Shown here piece after piece: positions 24,797-33,069 of a DNA stretch of 64,000 nt. Both the position numbers and the translations under genes were made by a program. Under the pieces are notes generated by a model. It ran no database searches and had not been told where the DNA came from. It saw nothing but the letters and a program-made list of their open reading frames with translations. The stretch is from Fibrobacter sp. UBA4375 (lineage in GTDB: Bacteria > Fibrobacterota > Fibrobacteria > Fibrobacterales > Fibrobacteraceae): NCBI GenBank assembly GCA_002391195.1, contig DGRZ01000050.1, positions 28,977 to 92,976 on the forward strand, read 5' to 3'. Each line of letters begins with the position of its first letter. Position 1 is the first letter of the stretch.

Positions 24797-25855
24797 ATGG
24801 TTTCCCTTGCAAAAAAGATTCTGTGTCTTGCATTCGTGCTTACGGTAACATCCCTTGCGGAAACCGAAAACAACACGGACATTCACGACAATTCCAGAAT
24901 CGCCCTATTTTTGCAGCCGGGGATTTCCTTTCTCAGCTTTGACCAGCGGGAATACTTTCAAGACGCCATCGACACCATTCACCACGAATTCTTGACACAG
25001 GCCCTAGACAAGCGGGACAGCGCCAATGTGGCCAAGCAAGACTTTCAGAAGGTGAATTTCTGTTTCCCGATTTATGCGGGGTTGCAGTTCCAGCTGCGGC
25101 AGGACCATTTCGTAAGCATAGGCGCTGGCTTCATATACGACAATGAATCCGTCGTACTTGTAGACCAGAACAACCGCTCCCACCACTACAGCTATACCAT
25201 CCAGGGGTTCCCGCTTTTTCTGGAATACCGGTTCGCCATCCCAGTGAACCTAATGTCACTCAGTAACGAAAGCCTTTTCAGTATCGCCCTGCGTTGGTAC
25301 TGGACGCTCCCCCATACCGAAATTTACACCAGCTGGGGCAAGCTTGCCGCAGAAACTCCCTTTTACGGTTCCGGATTCGGGCTCAGTATCGGCTACCTGC
25401 TGTTCAACTGGAAAAGCCTGTACGTTTATGGCGACCTGGGTTACAGCTACATTTCGGTCAAGTCCAAGAAACAGTATGCCGACATCGTGCCAGACGGCCC
25501 CGAAGAAAAGGCCAAATGGAACATCGGCGGAATCCAACTGCAAATCCGTGTAAGCTTTGGTGCCTGGAACAGGCCCGAAGTCATTGAGGACAGCACGGCT
25601 ACGACGGACAGCACCGTTGTTGCAGGGGATAGCAGCTCCGCCGCACAAGAAGGCACAACCGCAGGCAAGGAAAGCGCAACCATTGTTACAAAGGACAGCG
25701 CCGTCGCACCTTCAAACGCCGAAAAACAGGCGCCTGCTCCAGAAGCAAAGCAACCCGCAGGCGAACCCGCAAAAGAGAGCGATCAAGCCGCTCCACCCGC
25801 AAGCAAAAAAAGTGAACAGCCTGCACGCCCAAGCGCCGAAGCACGGCCGGAGTAG
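24797..25855 (+). CDS. outer membrane beta-barrel-like protein with low-complexity C-terminus
   Basis: 352 residues. A signal peptide (LAKKILCLAFVLTVTSLAE) is followed by a ~230-residue region of alternating strands with many aromatic residues (VNFCFPIYAGLQFQL, SYTIQGFPLFLEYRFAI, IQLQIRVSFGAW), typical of a small outer-membrane barrel. The last ~90 residues are Ala/Pro/Thr/Ser/Lys low complexity (KQAPAPEAKQPAGEPAKE), probably exposed or disordered. It starts 4 bp after bamD, so it is probably co-transcribed with it, although no family is recognised. It could be part of the BAM or a surface layer, but nothing in the sequence proves it. Confidence 0.7.
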   Translation: MVSLAKKILCLAFVLTVTSLAETENNTDIHDNSRIALFLQPGISFLSFDQREYFQDAIDTIHHEFLTQALDKRDSANVAKQDFQKVNFCFPIYAGLQFQLRQDHFVSIGAGFIYDNESVVLVDQNNRSHHYSYTIQGFPLFLEYRFAIPVNLMSLSNESLFSIALRWYWTLPHTEIYTSWGKLAAETPFYGSGFGLSIGYLLFNWKSLYVYGDLGYSYISVKSKKQYADIVPDGPEEKAKWNIGGIQLQIRVSFGAWNRPEVIEDSTATTDSTVVAGDSSSAAQEGTTAGKESATIVTKDSAVAPSNAEKQAPAPEAKQPAGEPAKESDQAAPPASKKSEQPARPSAEARPE

Positions 25856-25858
25856 GCC

Positions 25859-27433
25859 ATGAGCATACTGCCCGGCGAAAAGCTCCGCTACGCGGAAACA
25901 CACTTCAAGTTCAGGTTGCCCTGGTCCCTGCTGTACAGGCCCTGGCCCGAAATTTTCACGGACGCACCGTTCCAGTTTGTGCCGGGCAAAACGCCCCTAC
26001 TCTGGATTGTGGTGCGTGACGCCCACCGGTTTCCCGCCACCGTCAAGAGCCTTGAAATTTCAATCCGGCGCCTAGACGAAAACTGCCCCGACGAAACCCG
26101 GCGTTTTGACAACCTAGACCTGAAAGCGGATCAGCCTTTCCACTTTTTCCCCGTAGGAATCGGTGCGCTGGAACCCGGCCTCTACGAGATTTTCCCGAAG
26201 GTCGTTGCGTGTCGCAACGGCAAAGAACGGACCTTCCAGCGCTGGAACTTTCCGGGTCTGAAACCCTCACCATTGAAGATCCAGATTCTGCGGCACGAGC
26301 TTCCCAAACCCGAAGGATATGCCGCCGGAGAAATGCACTGCCACACCTACTACTCGGCAGACCATGTGGAATACGGAGCAAGTCCCGCCGTGATGCAGCA
26401 GGCGGCAGAAGCCGTAGGACTCGACTTCGTGAACTTTACGGACCACGCCTACGATTTCGCCTTCACCGTCGAGGATTACACCAAAGAAGCTCCTTCGGCA
26501 TCGGCGCGTTTCCAGAACCTGAAAGACGAAATCGCTGCACTCCCCGCAAAGCCGCTCCTCATCGCCGGCGAAGAAATCTCCGCAGGCAACAGCAAGGGCG
26601 AAAACGTACACATGACCGCCCTCGGACCCGACGCCTACCTGCCTGGCCTCGGCGACTGCGGCCGTTACTGGCTTTCCAACAGGCCCACGCTCCCCATCGG
26701 GCGCATCCTCGAAATGACGGACGCTCCCTGCTTTGCCGCACACCCCCTGCAACAAATGGGCTTGCTTGAAAAATTCATCTTCCGGCGCGGCTACTGGAAA
26801 ACCGCAGACCTGCACCTAGACGCAAAGCACCCCGTTCGCGGCATCCAGTTCTGGAACGGTATCCGCGACGAAGGATTTAAGCTGGGTCGCGCCTGGTGGA
26901 TCGACGAACTGGGCAAAGGAAACTTCCTACTCCCCATCGGCGGAAACGACGCCCACGGCGACCTGAACGACACCACCTTCGTGCGCCTGCCGCTTTTCTC
27001 CCTGGGGAACAACCGCCACCACGTCTTCGGACGGGTACGGACTGTTATTAAATTCGGAATTCGGAATTCGGAATTCGGAGTTATGGAAGGGGAAACCACA
27101 CCTGAAGCCCTGAAACGTGCCTTCGCAGGCGACAACTGTTACATCACCGACGGACCCGCCCTCTGGTGGGATCGCGAGGTCGACACCGTAAAGTTCCACG
27201 CCCAGAGTACCCAAGACCTGGGCGGCGGATTCCGTTACATACGCATCTATGGCCGCCGCATCCTTGCAGGCGGCAAGTGGGCCGCCAAAGAAGAAATTTG
27301 CCCCGAAAGCCTCGTGGCCGCAAGCCAGAACGAGACCATCACGGTCCACAGTTCAGGCTACGCCTACCTGCGGGCCGAATGCGAAACCGCCACGGGCCGT
27401 TTCGCCATGACTTCGGCAGCAGCCGTTTCTTAA
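25859..27433 (+). CDS. PHP-domain metallohydrolase (CehA/McbA type) with in-frame repeat
   Basis: 524 residues. After an N-terminal beta-sandwich-like region (about 1-145), the PHP fold starts at GEMHCHTYYSADHVEYG (HxH metal-binding pair) and continues through FVNFTDHAYDF, LIAGEEIS, PIGGNDAHGD and related His/Asp positions of the PHP superfamily. CehA/McbA members are phosphoesterases, but the substrate here is unknown. A short insert (residues about 397-410, KFGIRNSEFG) comes from four 7-bp repeats at 27053-27080. The ATG follows the stop of the previous gene after 3 bp, so the operon bamD-barrel-PHP is likely. A terminator follows. Confidence 0.87.
   Translation: MSILPGEKLRYAETHFKFRLPWSLLYRPWPEIFTDAPFQFVPGKTPLLWIVVRDAHRFPATVKSLEISIRRLDENCPDETRRFDNLDLKADQPFHFFPVGIGALEPGLYEIFPKVVACRNGKERTFQRWNFPGLKPSPLKIQILRHELPKPEGYAAGEMHCHTYYSADHVEYGASPAVMQQAAEAVGLDFVNFTDHAYDFAFTVEDYTKEAPSASARFQNLKDEIAALPAKPLLIAGEEISAGNSKGENVHMTALGPDAYLPGLGDCGRYWLSNRPTLPIGRILEMTDAPCFAAHPLQQMGLLEKFIFRRGYWKTADLHLDAKHPVRGIQFWNGIRDEGFKLGRAWWIDELGKGNFLLPIGGNDAHGDLNDTTFVRLPLFSLGNNRHHVFGRVRTVIKFGIRNSEFGVMEGETTPEALKRAFAGDNCYITDGPALWWDREVDTVKFHAQSTQDLGGGFRYIRIYGRRILAGGKWAAKEEICPESLVAASQNETITVHSSGYAYLRAECETATGRFAMTSAAAVS
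27053..27080. repeat. four tandem TTCGGAA heptanucleotides inside the PHP gene
   Basis: TTCGGAA three times and TTCGGAG once, contiguous from 27053 to 27080. The same 7-mer family occurs at 33955-33982. It is read in frame without disrupting the coding sequence. Confidence 0.92.
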
Positions 27434-27439
27434 AACAAA

Positions 27440-27477
27440 AAGCCCAACCTATCATCATGGCCGGGCTTCTTTTTTTT
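27440..27477 (+). terminator. terminator after the PHP gene
   Basis: AAGCCC (27440-27445) pairs with GGGCTT (27463-27468), followed by CTTTTTTTT. It precedes the convergent alcohol dehydrogenase gene. Confidence 0.85.
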
Positions 27478-27486
27478 GCGTAGCAA

Positions 27487-28662
27487 TTACAGGCTGGCGT
27501 GTGCGGCAATCTTGTAAATTGCAGTAACGTCAGCAGCCTTGAGCGGCACGAATCCCCAGCCGTCGCCCGGGTTCAGCTTTTCCACCATCTTCGGGATGTC
27601 TTCTTCCTTCGCGCCAAGTTCAGCGAAGTTGATGGGCATGCCGATAGAATGCAAGAACCGGCGGAAAGCCTTGATGCCTTCGAGCGCCGTAGCCTTCGGG
27701 TTCTCGAAGTTCATCTGACAGCCGAACACGCGGGTCGCCATCTGGGCAAAGCGCATCACGTTGTGGTCTACCACGTATTCCATCCAGGAGGGCATAATCA
27801 CAGCGAGGCCCGCGCCATGGGCGCAGTCGTAAAGCGCCGAAAGTTCGTGCTCGATGGCGTGGCTGTTCCAGTCCTGACTGCGCCCGCAGCCCACAACGCC
27901 GTTGTGGGCTACCGTCCCCGCCCACATGATGTTGGCACGCACCTGGTAGTTGGCGGGGTCGGCAATGGCGCGCGGGCCCTCCTTCACCATCGTCAAAAGT
28001 ACAGCTTCGCACAGGCGGTCGGTAATTTCCACTTCGAGCGTGTTCGTGAAGTAGCGTTCAAAGACGTGCGCCATGATGTCGGTAATGCCGCAGGCCGTCT
28101 GGTAGGCAGGCAGCGTGCAAAGGAGCGCCGGATTCTGCACCGCAAACTTCGGGCGAATGTGCTCGCTGCTCGCGCCGCGCTTGAGCATGCCATCTTCCTT
28201 AGTCACCACGGAGTCGCCGCTGCCCTCGGAACCGGCAGCCGCAATCGTCTGCACCACGCCAATCGGGAGCGCTGCCGCCGCCGAGGCCTTGCCCTCGTAA
28301 AAATCCCAGAAATCGCCCTTATAAGGAACACCCATCGCGATAGCCTTGGAGCTGTCAATCGTAGAGCCGCCGCCCACCGCAAGGATAAAGTCAATGCCGT
28401 TCTGGCGGACAATCTCGATGCCCTTGTACACGAGCGAATCGTGCGGGTTCGGCTTCACGCCGCCAAGTTCCACATGCGGGATACCAGCCGCATCCAGGCT
28501 CGCCTTCACGCGGTCGATGAGCCCCGAACGCACCGCAGAGCCACCACCGTAATGGATCAGCACCTTCGTGCCGCCATACTTTTTCACGAGCGCACCGCAT
28601 TCATTTTCGCGGTTCATGCCAAATACGAATTCTGTGGGACTGTAGAAGTTGAAATTATCCAT
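27487..28662 (-). CDS. iron-containing alcohol dehydrogenase (NADPH-dependent butanol dehydrogenase type)
   Basis: 391 residues, full length for group III alcohol dehydrogenases. The N-terminal NAD(P)-binding part shows KVLIHYGGGSAVRSGLIDRV and AVGGGSTIDSSKAIAM; the GGGS motif fixes the coenzyme site. The metal site is in the C-terminal half: DIMAHVFERYFT and HAIEHELSALYDCAHGAGLAV, where His residues coordinate iron. The nearest named relatives are YqhD/BDH-type enzymes that reduce aldehydes to alcohols. In an anaerobe this would recycle NADPH during fermentation, but the exact substrate is not shown. It stands alone on the minus strand. Confidence 0.93.
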   Translation of the reverse strand: MDNFNFYSPTEFVFGMNRENECGALVKKYGGTKVLIHYGGGSAVRSGLIDRVKASLDAAGIPHVELGGVKPNPHDSLVYKGIEIVRQNGIDFILAVGGGSTIDSSKAIAMGVPYKGDFWDFYEGKASAAAALPIGVVQTIAAAGSEGSGDSVVTKEDGMLKRGASSEHIRPKFAVQNPALLCTLPAYQTACGITDIMAHVFERYFTNTLEVEITDRLCEAVLLTMVKEGPRAIADPANYQVRANIMWAGTVAHNGVVGCGRSQDWNSHAIEHELSALYDCAHGAGLAVIMPSWMEYVVDHNVMRFAQMATRVFGCQMNFENPKATALEGIKAFRRFLHSIGMPINFAELGAKEEDIPKMVEKLNPGDGWGFVPLKAADVTAIYKIAAHASL

Positions 28663-28753
28663 GTTTTCCTCTTCGTTTTTAATAATAATACAATGATTCC
28701 ATGGTCAAAGTTGCCGTTTTTGGCCAAAATTCGTGTACAAAAAGAACCAAACC

Positions 28754-28782
28754 TTGACAAAATCCCCATAATTTTCTCTATT
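28754..28782 (+). promoter_or_regulatory. putative promoter of the small basic protein gene
   Basis: A consensus TTGACA (28754-28759) is separated by 17 bp from TCTATT (28777-28782). It lies 44 bp upstream of the start at 28826. Confidence 0.6.
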
Positions 28783-28825
28783 TTGGCACCGAATTTTTAT
28801 GTTTAACCCTTAACGGAGAATCAAT

Positions 28826-28921
28826 ATGCCTTGCGGAAAGAAAAGAAAGCGCAGGAAGATTGCGACTCACAAGCGCAAAAAGCGTCGTCGTCGTGACCGT
28901 CACAAAAAGAAACTTCGCTAA
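28826..28921 (+). CDS. 31-residue basic protein of the AURKAIP1/COX24 (mS38-like) family
   Basis: A 31-codon gene starting MPCGKKRKRRKIATHKRKKR and ending in RRRDRHKKKLR. It is almost entirely Lys/Arg/His. The pattern matches the small bacterial AURKAIP1/COX24-domain proteins known in Bacteroidota, which are related to the C-terminus of mitochondrial ribosomal protein mS38. This suggests association with the small ribosomal subunit, but that is inference. It has a good ribosome-binding site (GGAG at 28815-28818), a consensus promoter upstream and a terminator downstream, so it is a complete transcription unit. Confidence 0.88.
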   Translation: MPCGKKRKRRKIATHKRKKRRRRDRHKKKLR

Positions 28922-28946
28922 TCCGTTAGCATTTTTGTGATTTCCT

Positions 28947-28977
28947 AAAAACGGGGTGCCAACACACTCCGTTTTTT
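28947..28977 (+). terminator. terminator of the small basic protein gene
   Basis: ACGGGGTG (28951-28958) pairs with CACTCCGT (28965-28972) with one G-T pair, followed by TTTTT. It ends about 40 bp before the recD2 start. Confidence 0.8.
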
Positions 28978-29015
28978 CGTGTAACCCGACACCGTCACGG
29001 AGCCGAAAAACCCGA

Positions 29016-31157
29016 ATGCAGATCCAGGGAACCATCAAGAACGTCACCTACCAGAACCCGGCCAACGGCTTTACCGTGCTGAAGGTGGTGCTTTCTGATA
29101 CGGGCAAGGTGGCGGTAGTCACCGGGAACTTTCCTGCACTCACTCCGGGCGAGAACCTGCGGCTAGACGGCGAATGGGGCCGCCACCCCAAGTTCGGCGA
29201 GCAGTTCAAGGCTTCGGGCTTTGAAATCCTGAAAACGGGCGACGGCAACCTGCGGGACTACCTAGCCAGCGGGCTATTCCGGGGCATCGGGCCCAAGACC
29301 GCCGAGCGCCTGGTGGAGGCCTTTGGAGACACCCTGCCAGAGGTGCTGGACAACCACCCCGAAAGGCTCTCCGAGGTAAAAATCAAGGGTATCACTCCCA
29401 AGAAGATGGCGGAGTTTTTGGCCAGCTGGCAAGAGGCCCGCCTGAGTCGCGAAACCATGCTGTTCCTGTACAGCCACGGCATCGTGGGCAGCACCGCCAA
29501 GCGGCTGTGGAGCACCTACGGCGAAGACACCATCCCAAAGATCAAGGAGAACCCCTACCTGCTCTGCGAAGAGGTGTGGGGTATCGGGTTTGCAAGCGCC
29601 GACGAAATTGCCATGAAGCTGGGCCTACCGAAGGACAGCCCCATGCGGTTCCAGGCGGCACTGCTCTACTCCCTGCAGGAATCGTCCTTCAACGAAGGTC
29701 ACGTGTACCTGCCCAAGGACGCCCTGCTGGACCGCACCCTCAAGAACCTGCGGATAGACAACTTTGACGACGACGCGGTTCAAATTCTGATGGAGCAGTT
29801 CGAAGGCCTGTGCAAGAACGGGCGCATTACCCGCGTAGGCGACGACTGCTTTTACCCGCCCCTGTTCCGGGCCGAAGACTCCGTGGCACGGAACATCGCG
29901 CTGCGGCTACAGCGAAACACGCTCCCCACCGAAGGTTTCGAGCAGTACCTGGTGAGCTGGGAGCGGGAACACAAGTTCAGTTTCGACCCGGTGCAAAGGC
30001 AGGCCATCGAGATGGCGCTGTCCCACAAGTTCTCCATCGTCACAGGCGGCCCGGGTACCGGCAAGACTTCCATACTCAAGGGAATCCTGCATCTTGCAAA
30101 CCAAATGGGCGAATCCGTGCTGCTGGCAGCCCCAACGGGCCGTGCCGCCAAGCGTATGGAAAGCCTCTGCGGAGTGCCCGCAAAAACGCTGCACCGCCTT
30201 CTGGAAATGGACCCCGTGTCCAAGAAGTTCAACAGGAACGTAGGCAACCAGCTGCACTGCGACCTCTTGATTGTAGATGAATTCAGCATGGTGGACACCT
30301 GGCTTGCATCGTCGCTGCTAGAAGCTGTCAGCCTTCGGGCGCGAATCCTCTTGGTAGGGGACGCCGACCAGCTGCCTAGCGTAGGTCCGGGCAACGTGCT
30401 GAACGACCTGCTGCAATGTCCGAAAATTCCGAGCGTGCGTCTGCAGCACATATTCCGGCAGGCCAGCGGCAACGACATCGCCGACAAGGCGGCCAAAATC
30501 AACCAGGGCATCATGCCTTCGCCTATCGACGGGCCCAACTTCCACTTTATGCCCTACGAGACACCCGAAGAGGCCCTGGGCATATTGCAGCAACTGGTCA
30601 CCACCGGCGTGCGCTCCAAGCTGGACATCGACCTGAAAAGCGACCTGCAGATTCTAGCCCCCATGCGCAAGGGCCCGCTGGGCGTTTTCGAGCTGAACCA
30701 GTTCCTGCAAAGGCTCATGAATGGCAGCGCCCAGAAATTCAAGATAGGCGGCACCGAATGGGGTGCGGGCGACCGGGTGATGCAGACCACCAACAACTAC
30801 GACAAGAACGTGTTCAACGGCGACGTGGGCATTGTCTTCAACGTCAAAAAGGACAAGTCCGCCATGACGGTCTTTTTCGACGACAAGACGGTGGATTACG
30901 AAGGAGACGAAATCGAGGACCTGCAGCTGGCCTACGCCTGCACCATCCACAAGAGCCAGGGCAGCGAATACCCCGCCGTCATCGTGATTCTCGATTCCAG
31001 CCACTACGTAATGCTCCAGCGGAACCTGCTTTATACGGCCATCACCCGCGCGAAAGGACACGTGTGGGTACTCTCCGCACCCGGAGCGTTCCACCAGGCT
31101 GTACGCAACAACCGCAGCACCCGGCGGTACACGAGGTTAAAAGAGAGATTGGGGTAA
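29016..31157 (+). CDS. recD2: RecD2-type ATP-dependent DNA helicase
   Basis: 713 residues from the ATG at 29016 (MQIQGTIKNVTYQ), which begins the conserved N-terminal OB-like region; an in-frame ATG-equivalent further upstream lies in the terminator. Helix-hairpin-helix-like segments (SGLFRGIGPKTAERLVEAFGDTLPEVL) precede the helicase core. Walker A is GGPGTGKTSILKGI (about residue 345), Walker B is LLIVDEFSMVD (about 420), and GDADQLPSVGPG, QIFRQASGN-like and TIHKSQGSEYP motifs follow. RecD2 is found in bacteria without RecBC and acts in DNA repair as a 5'-3' helicase. A short gap separates it from the MCE gene. Confidence 0.95.
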   Translation: MQIQGTIKNVTYQNPANGFTVLKVVLSDTGKVAVVTGNFPALTPGENLRLDGEWGRHPKFGEQFKASGFEILKTGDGNLRDYLASGLFRGIGPKTAERLVEAFGDTLPEVLDNHPERLSEVKIKGITPKKMAEFLASWQEARLSRETMLFLYSHGIVGSTAKRLWSTYGEDTIPKIKENPYLLCEEVWGIGFASADEIAMKLGLPKDSPMRFQAALLYSLQESSFNEGHVYLPKDALLDRTLKNLRIDNFDDDAVQILMEQFEGLCKNGRITRVGDDCFYPPLFRAEDSVARNIALRLQRNTLPTEGFEQYLVSWEREHKFSFDPVQRQAIEMALSHKFSIVTGGPGTGKTSILKGILHLANQMGESVLLAAPTGRAAKRMESLCGVPAKTLHRLLEMDPVSKKFNRNVGNQLHCDLLIVDEFSMVDTWLASSLLEAVSLRARILLVGDADQLPSVGPGNVLNDLLQCPKIPSVRLQHIFRQASGNDIADKAAKINQGIMPSPIDGPNFHFMPYETPEEALGILQQLVTTGVRSKLDIDLKSDLQILAPMRKGPLGVFELNQFLQRLMNGSAQKFKIGGTEWGAGDRVMQTTNNYDKNVFNGDVGIVFNVKKDKSAMTVFFDDKTVDYEGDEIEDLQLAYACTIHKSQGSEYPAVIVILDSSHYVMLQRNLLYTAITRAKGHVWVLSAPGAFHQAVRNNRSTRRYTRLKERLG

Positions 31158-31217
31158 AAAAGGCCCTAAACTCTTTAGACTTCACTCAATTTTTCTTCTA
31201 TTGCTATATTTTTTTTC

Positions 31218-32225
31218 ATGAAGTTCAAGCCTATCAAGCAGATAAACTGGATGGAGATGTCCGGCCTTTTGGTCGGTATCTTCTTTACGGTTGCCGTGAT
31301 GGTGTTCGGGCTTGTGCTCTATACGAAGCTTTTTACCAGCGGAATGATTGGTGTGGAGGAATACAAGCTCCACAGTACCTTCGACAAGGCCCTGGGTCTT
31401 AGGCCCGGCACCCGCGTGCAGATTAGCGGTGTGGACGTGGGGCAGATTTCGGACATGAAGATCGAGGGCGACGGCGTCTATATGGAATTCACCCTCCGCA
31501 AGCAATTCCAGAACTGGATTACCGACAGCGCCCAGGTGTACGCCATTCGCGACCAGAACGTGATTTCGGCACGTGTGGTCAACATCGATGTCAAGCGCGG
31601 GAAAGGTCGTGTGCTAGAAAACGGGGATTTCTTGCCGCCGGGCAAGGCCCAGGATATCGAGACCGTGCTGGAGACGGCCAACGAACTGCTGGGCCGCGTG
31701 AACCAACTTATCGATGCCGCAGACACCCTGGTGGCCATGGCCATGGATACGGGAACTACCATCGGCGCCCTGTTCGGTTCCCGTGCCCTCTACGACAACC
31801 TGAACCGACAGCTTGTGCGCCTGGACGACATCACTCTCAGCGGAACAAGGGCCATTCACAAGGTTTCGGACCTGATGGACACCTTGCAGTTGACCGTTCC
31901 GCCCCTCGTGAGCCGGATGGACAACGTGATGAGTAACGTCTCCGGCATGATGGACGATGTTTCGGGCATGATGACGGAACTGAAACCCCTGCCCGGAAAG
32001 GTGGACGGGCTCATGGGCAAGCTTGAAGGAACGGTGGAACGCGCCGACAACATGATTACCGAACTCGGGAAAATTACCATCGGACTTTCGGACTTCATGG
32101 AATCTACGGAACAGACCCTGGAAAATGCGGACGAACTGATGGAAGGCATTTCCAACATGTGGATTATCAACCGGAACATGCCTAACCGCGACAGCATTCC
32201 CTACATGGTGGAGACCCTATGGTAA
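31218..32225 (+). CDS. MCE-domain (MlaD-like) protein
   Basis: 335 residues. One N-terminal transmembrane helix (SGLLVGIFFTVAVMVFGLVLYT) is followed by an MCE domain (about residues 55-135: FDKALGLRPGTRVQISGVDVGQISDM, FTLRKQFQNWITDSAQVYA, KRGKGRVLENGDFLPPG). The remaining half is a long helical, Met/Asp-rich region (DNVMSNVSGMMDDVSGMMTEL...), as in needle-like MCE proteins. Such proteins form hexameric channels for lipid transfer across the periplasm, normally with an MlaE/F ABC pair, which is not in this window. It overlaps the next gene by 7 bp. Confidence 0.9.
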   Translation: MKFKPIKQINWMEMSGLLVGIFFTVAVMVFGLVLYTKLFTSGMIGVEEYKLHSTFDKALGLRPGTRVQISGVDVGQISDMKIEGDGVYMEFTLRKQFQNWITDSAQVYAIRDQNVISARVVNIDVKRGKGRVLENGDFLPPGKAQDIETVLETANELLGRVNQLIDAADTLVAMAMDTGTTIGALFGSRALYDNLNRQLVRLDDITLSGTRAIHKVSDLMDTLQLTVPPLVSRMDNVMSNVSGMMDDVSGMMTELKPLPGKVDGLMGKLEGTVERADNMITELGKITIGLSDFMESTEQTLENADELMEGISNMWIINRNMPNRDSIPYMVETLW

Positions 32226-32989
32226 ATAGAATCTTCTCCCTGGCCCTGGTCCTTGTTTTTTCGGGAATGAGTTTCGCTTCCGAGTCTTCGACGCTGGCCT
32301 TTCGTGCCCAGAAGTCCATTGCCAACGGCAAATTCGCCAAGGGTTACGGCCAGCTGGAACGAGCTCTGCTTGCAAGCCGCAAGGAAGCCGATTTGGCCTC
32401 CGAAGGACGCGTCTTGCTGTCTATGGCGAGAGTCCGCATCATGAGTCTGGACCTGAACTTCGCGGATTCCCTACTGAAAGTGGTGCGTCCCGAAGCCCTG
32501 GACGAAAATTCCGCATTGATGCTCAACCAGTCGAAAGTTGCCCTGGCCAACGCTCGGGAAAAATACGGCGACGCCGAAAAGATTTGTCGCTCCATTGACG
32601 ATGGCAGCATCAAGAAACGAGACGAAGCCCTGAAGGCCGCCTACTATTCGGAATGCGCCATCGCTTACGCTGGAGCGGGCCACGAGGACGAAGCCAACGC
32701 CGCCCTCAAGATGACGGGCAAGAACAGCGACACGGACGGAGGCTTTTACGCCTACACCGCGGCAAAGGTCAAGAGACTCCTGGGTAACTCCGAAGCAGAG
32801 AAACTCTACAAGTCCGCCGAAGAAAAATCCATCAAGAGCAACTACACCTACATGACCGCCACAATCCTCTGGGAACGTTCCTTAATCAAGGGAGTTCCGC
32901 AGAAAGAAAAAGACGACCTGCGGCTCCGCTGCAAGAACGCCTTCGAGCTGATGGGACTGCCCAACAACGCCAAGCGATGCGGGAAATAG
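32219..32989 (+). CDS. secreted TPR-like protein, MCE-linked
   Basis: 256 residues with a signal peptide (VNRIFSLALVLVFSGMSFAS). The mature part is helical and looks like tetratricopeptide repeats (AFRAQKSIANGKFAKGYGQLERALLASRKEADLASEGRVLLSMARV, AAYYSECAIAYAGAGHEDEANAALKM). It overlaps the MCE gene by 7 bp, so it is likely translationally coupled to it and may act with it in the periplasm. The stop codon TAG at 32987-32989 is the first three bases of a TAGGTGT-type repeat array. No specific family recognised. Confidence 0.75.
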   Translation: MVNRIFSLALVLVFSGMSFASESSTLAFRAQKSIANGKFAKGYGQLERALLASRKEADLASEGRVLLSMARVRIMSLDLNFADSLLKVVRPEALDENSALMLNQSKVALANAREKYGDAEKICRSIDDGSIKKRDEALKAAYYSECAIAYAGAGHEDEANAALKMTGKNSDTDGGFYAYTAAKVKRLLGNSEAEKLYKSAEEKSIKSNYTYMTATILWERSLIKGVPQKEKDDLRLRCKNAFELMGLPNNAKRCGK

Positions 32990-33028
32990 GTGTTAGGTAG
33001 TAGGTTGTAGGTATTAGGTGTTAGGGCT
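32987..33028. repeat. six tandem TAGGNNN heptanucleotides
   Basis: TAGGTGT, TAGGTAG, TAGGTTG, TAGGTAT, TAGGTGT and TAGGGCT follow one another. The TAG of the first unit is the stop codon of the upstream gene. Confidence 0.92.
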
Positions 33029-33069
33029 GAAGGATGCAAGAGGCTTCAGCCGAAGGTCTCAAGATGTCG

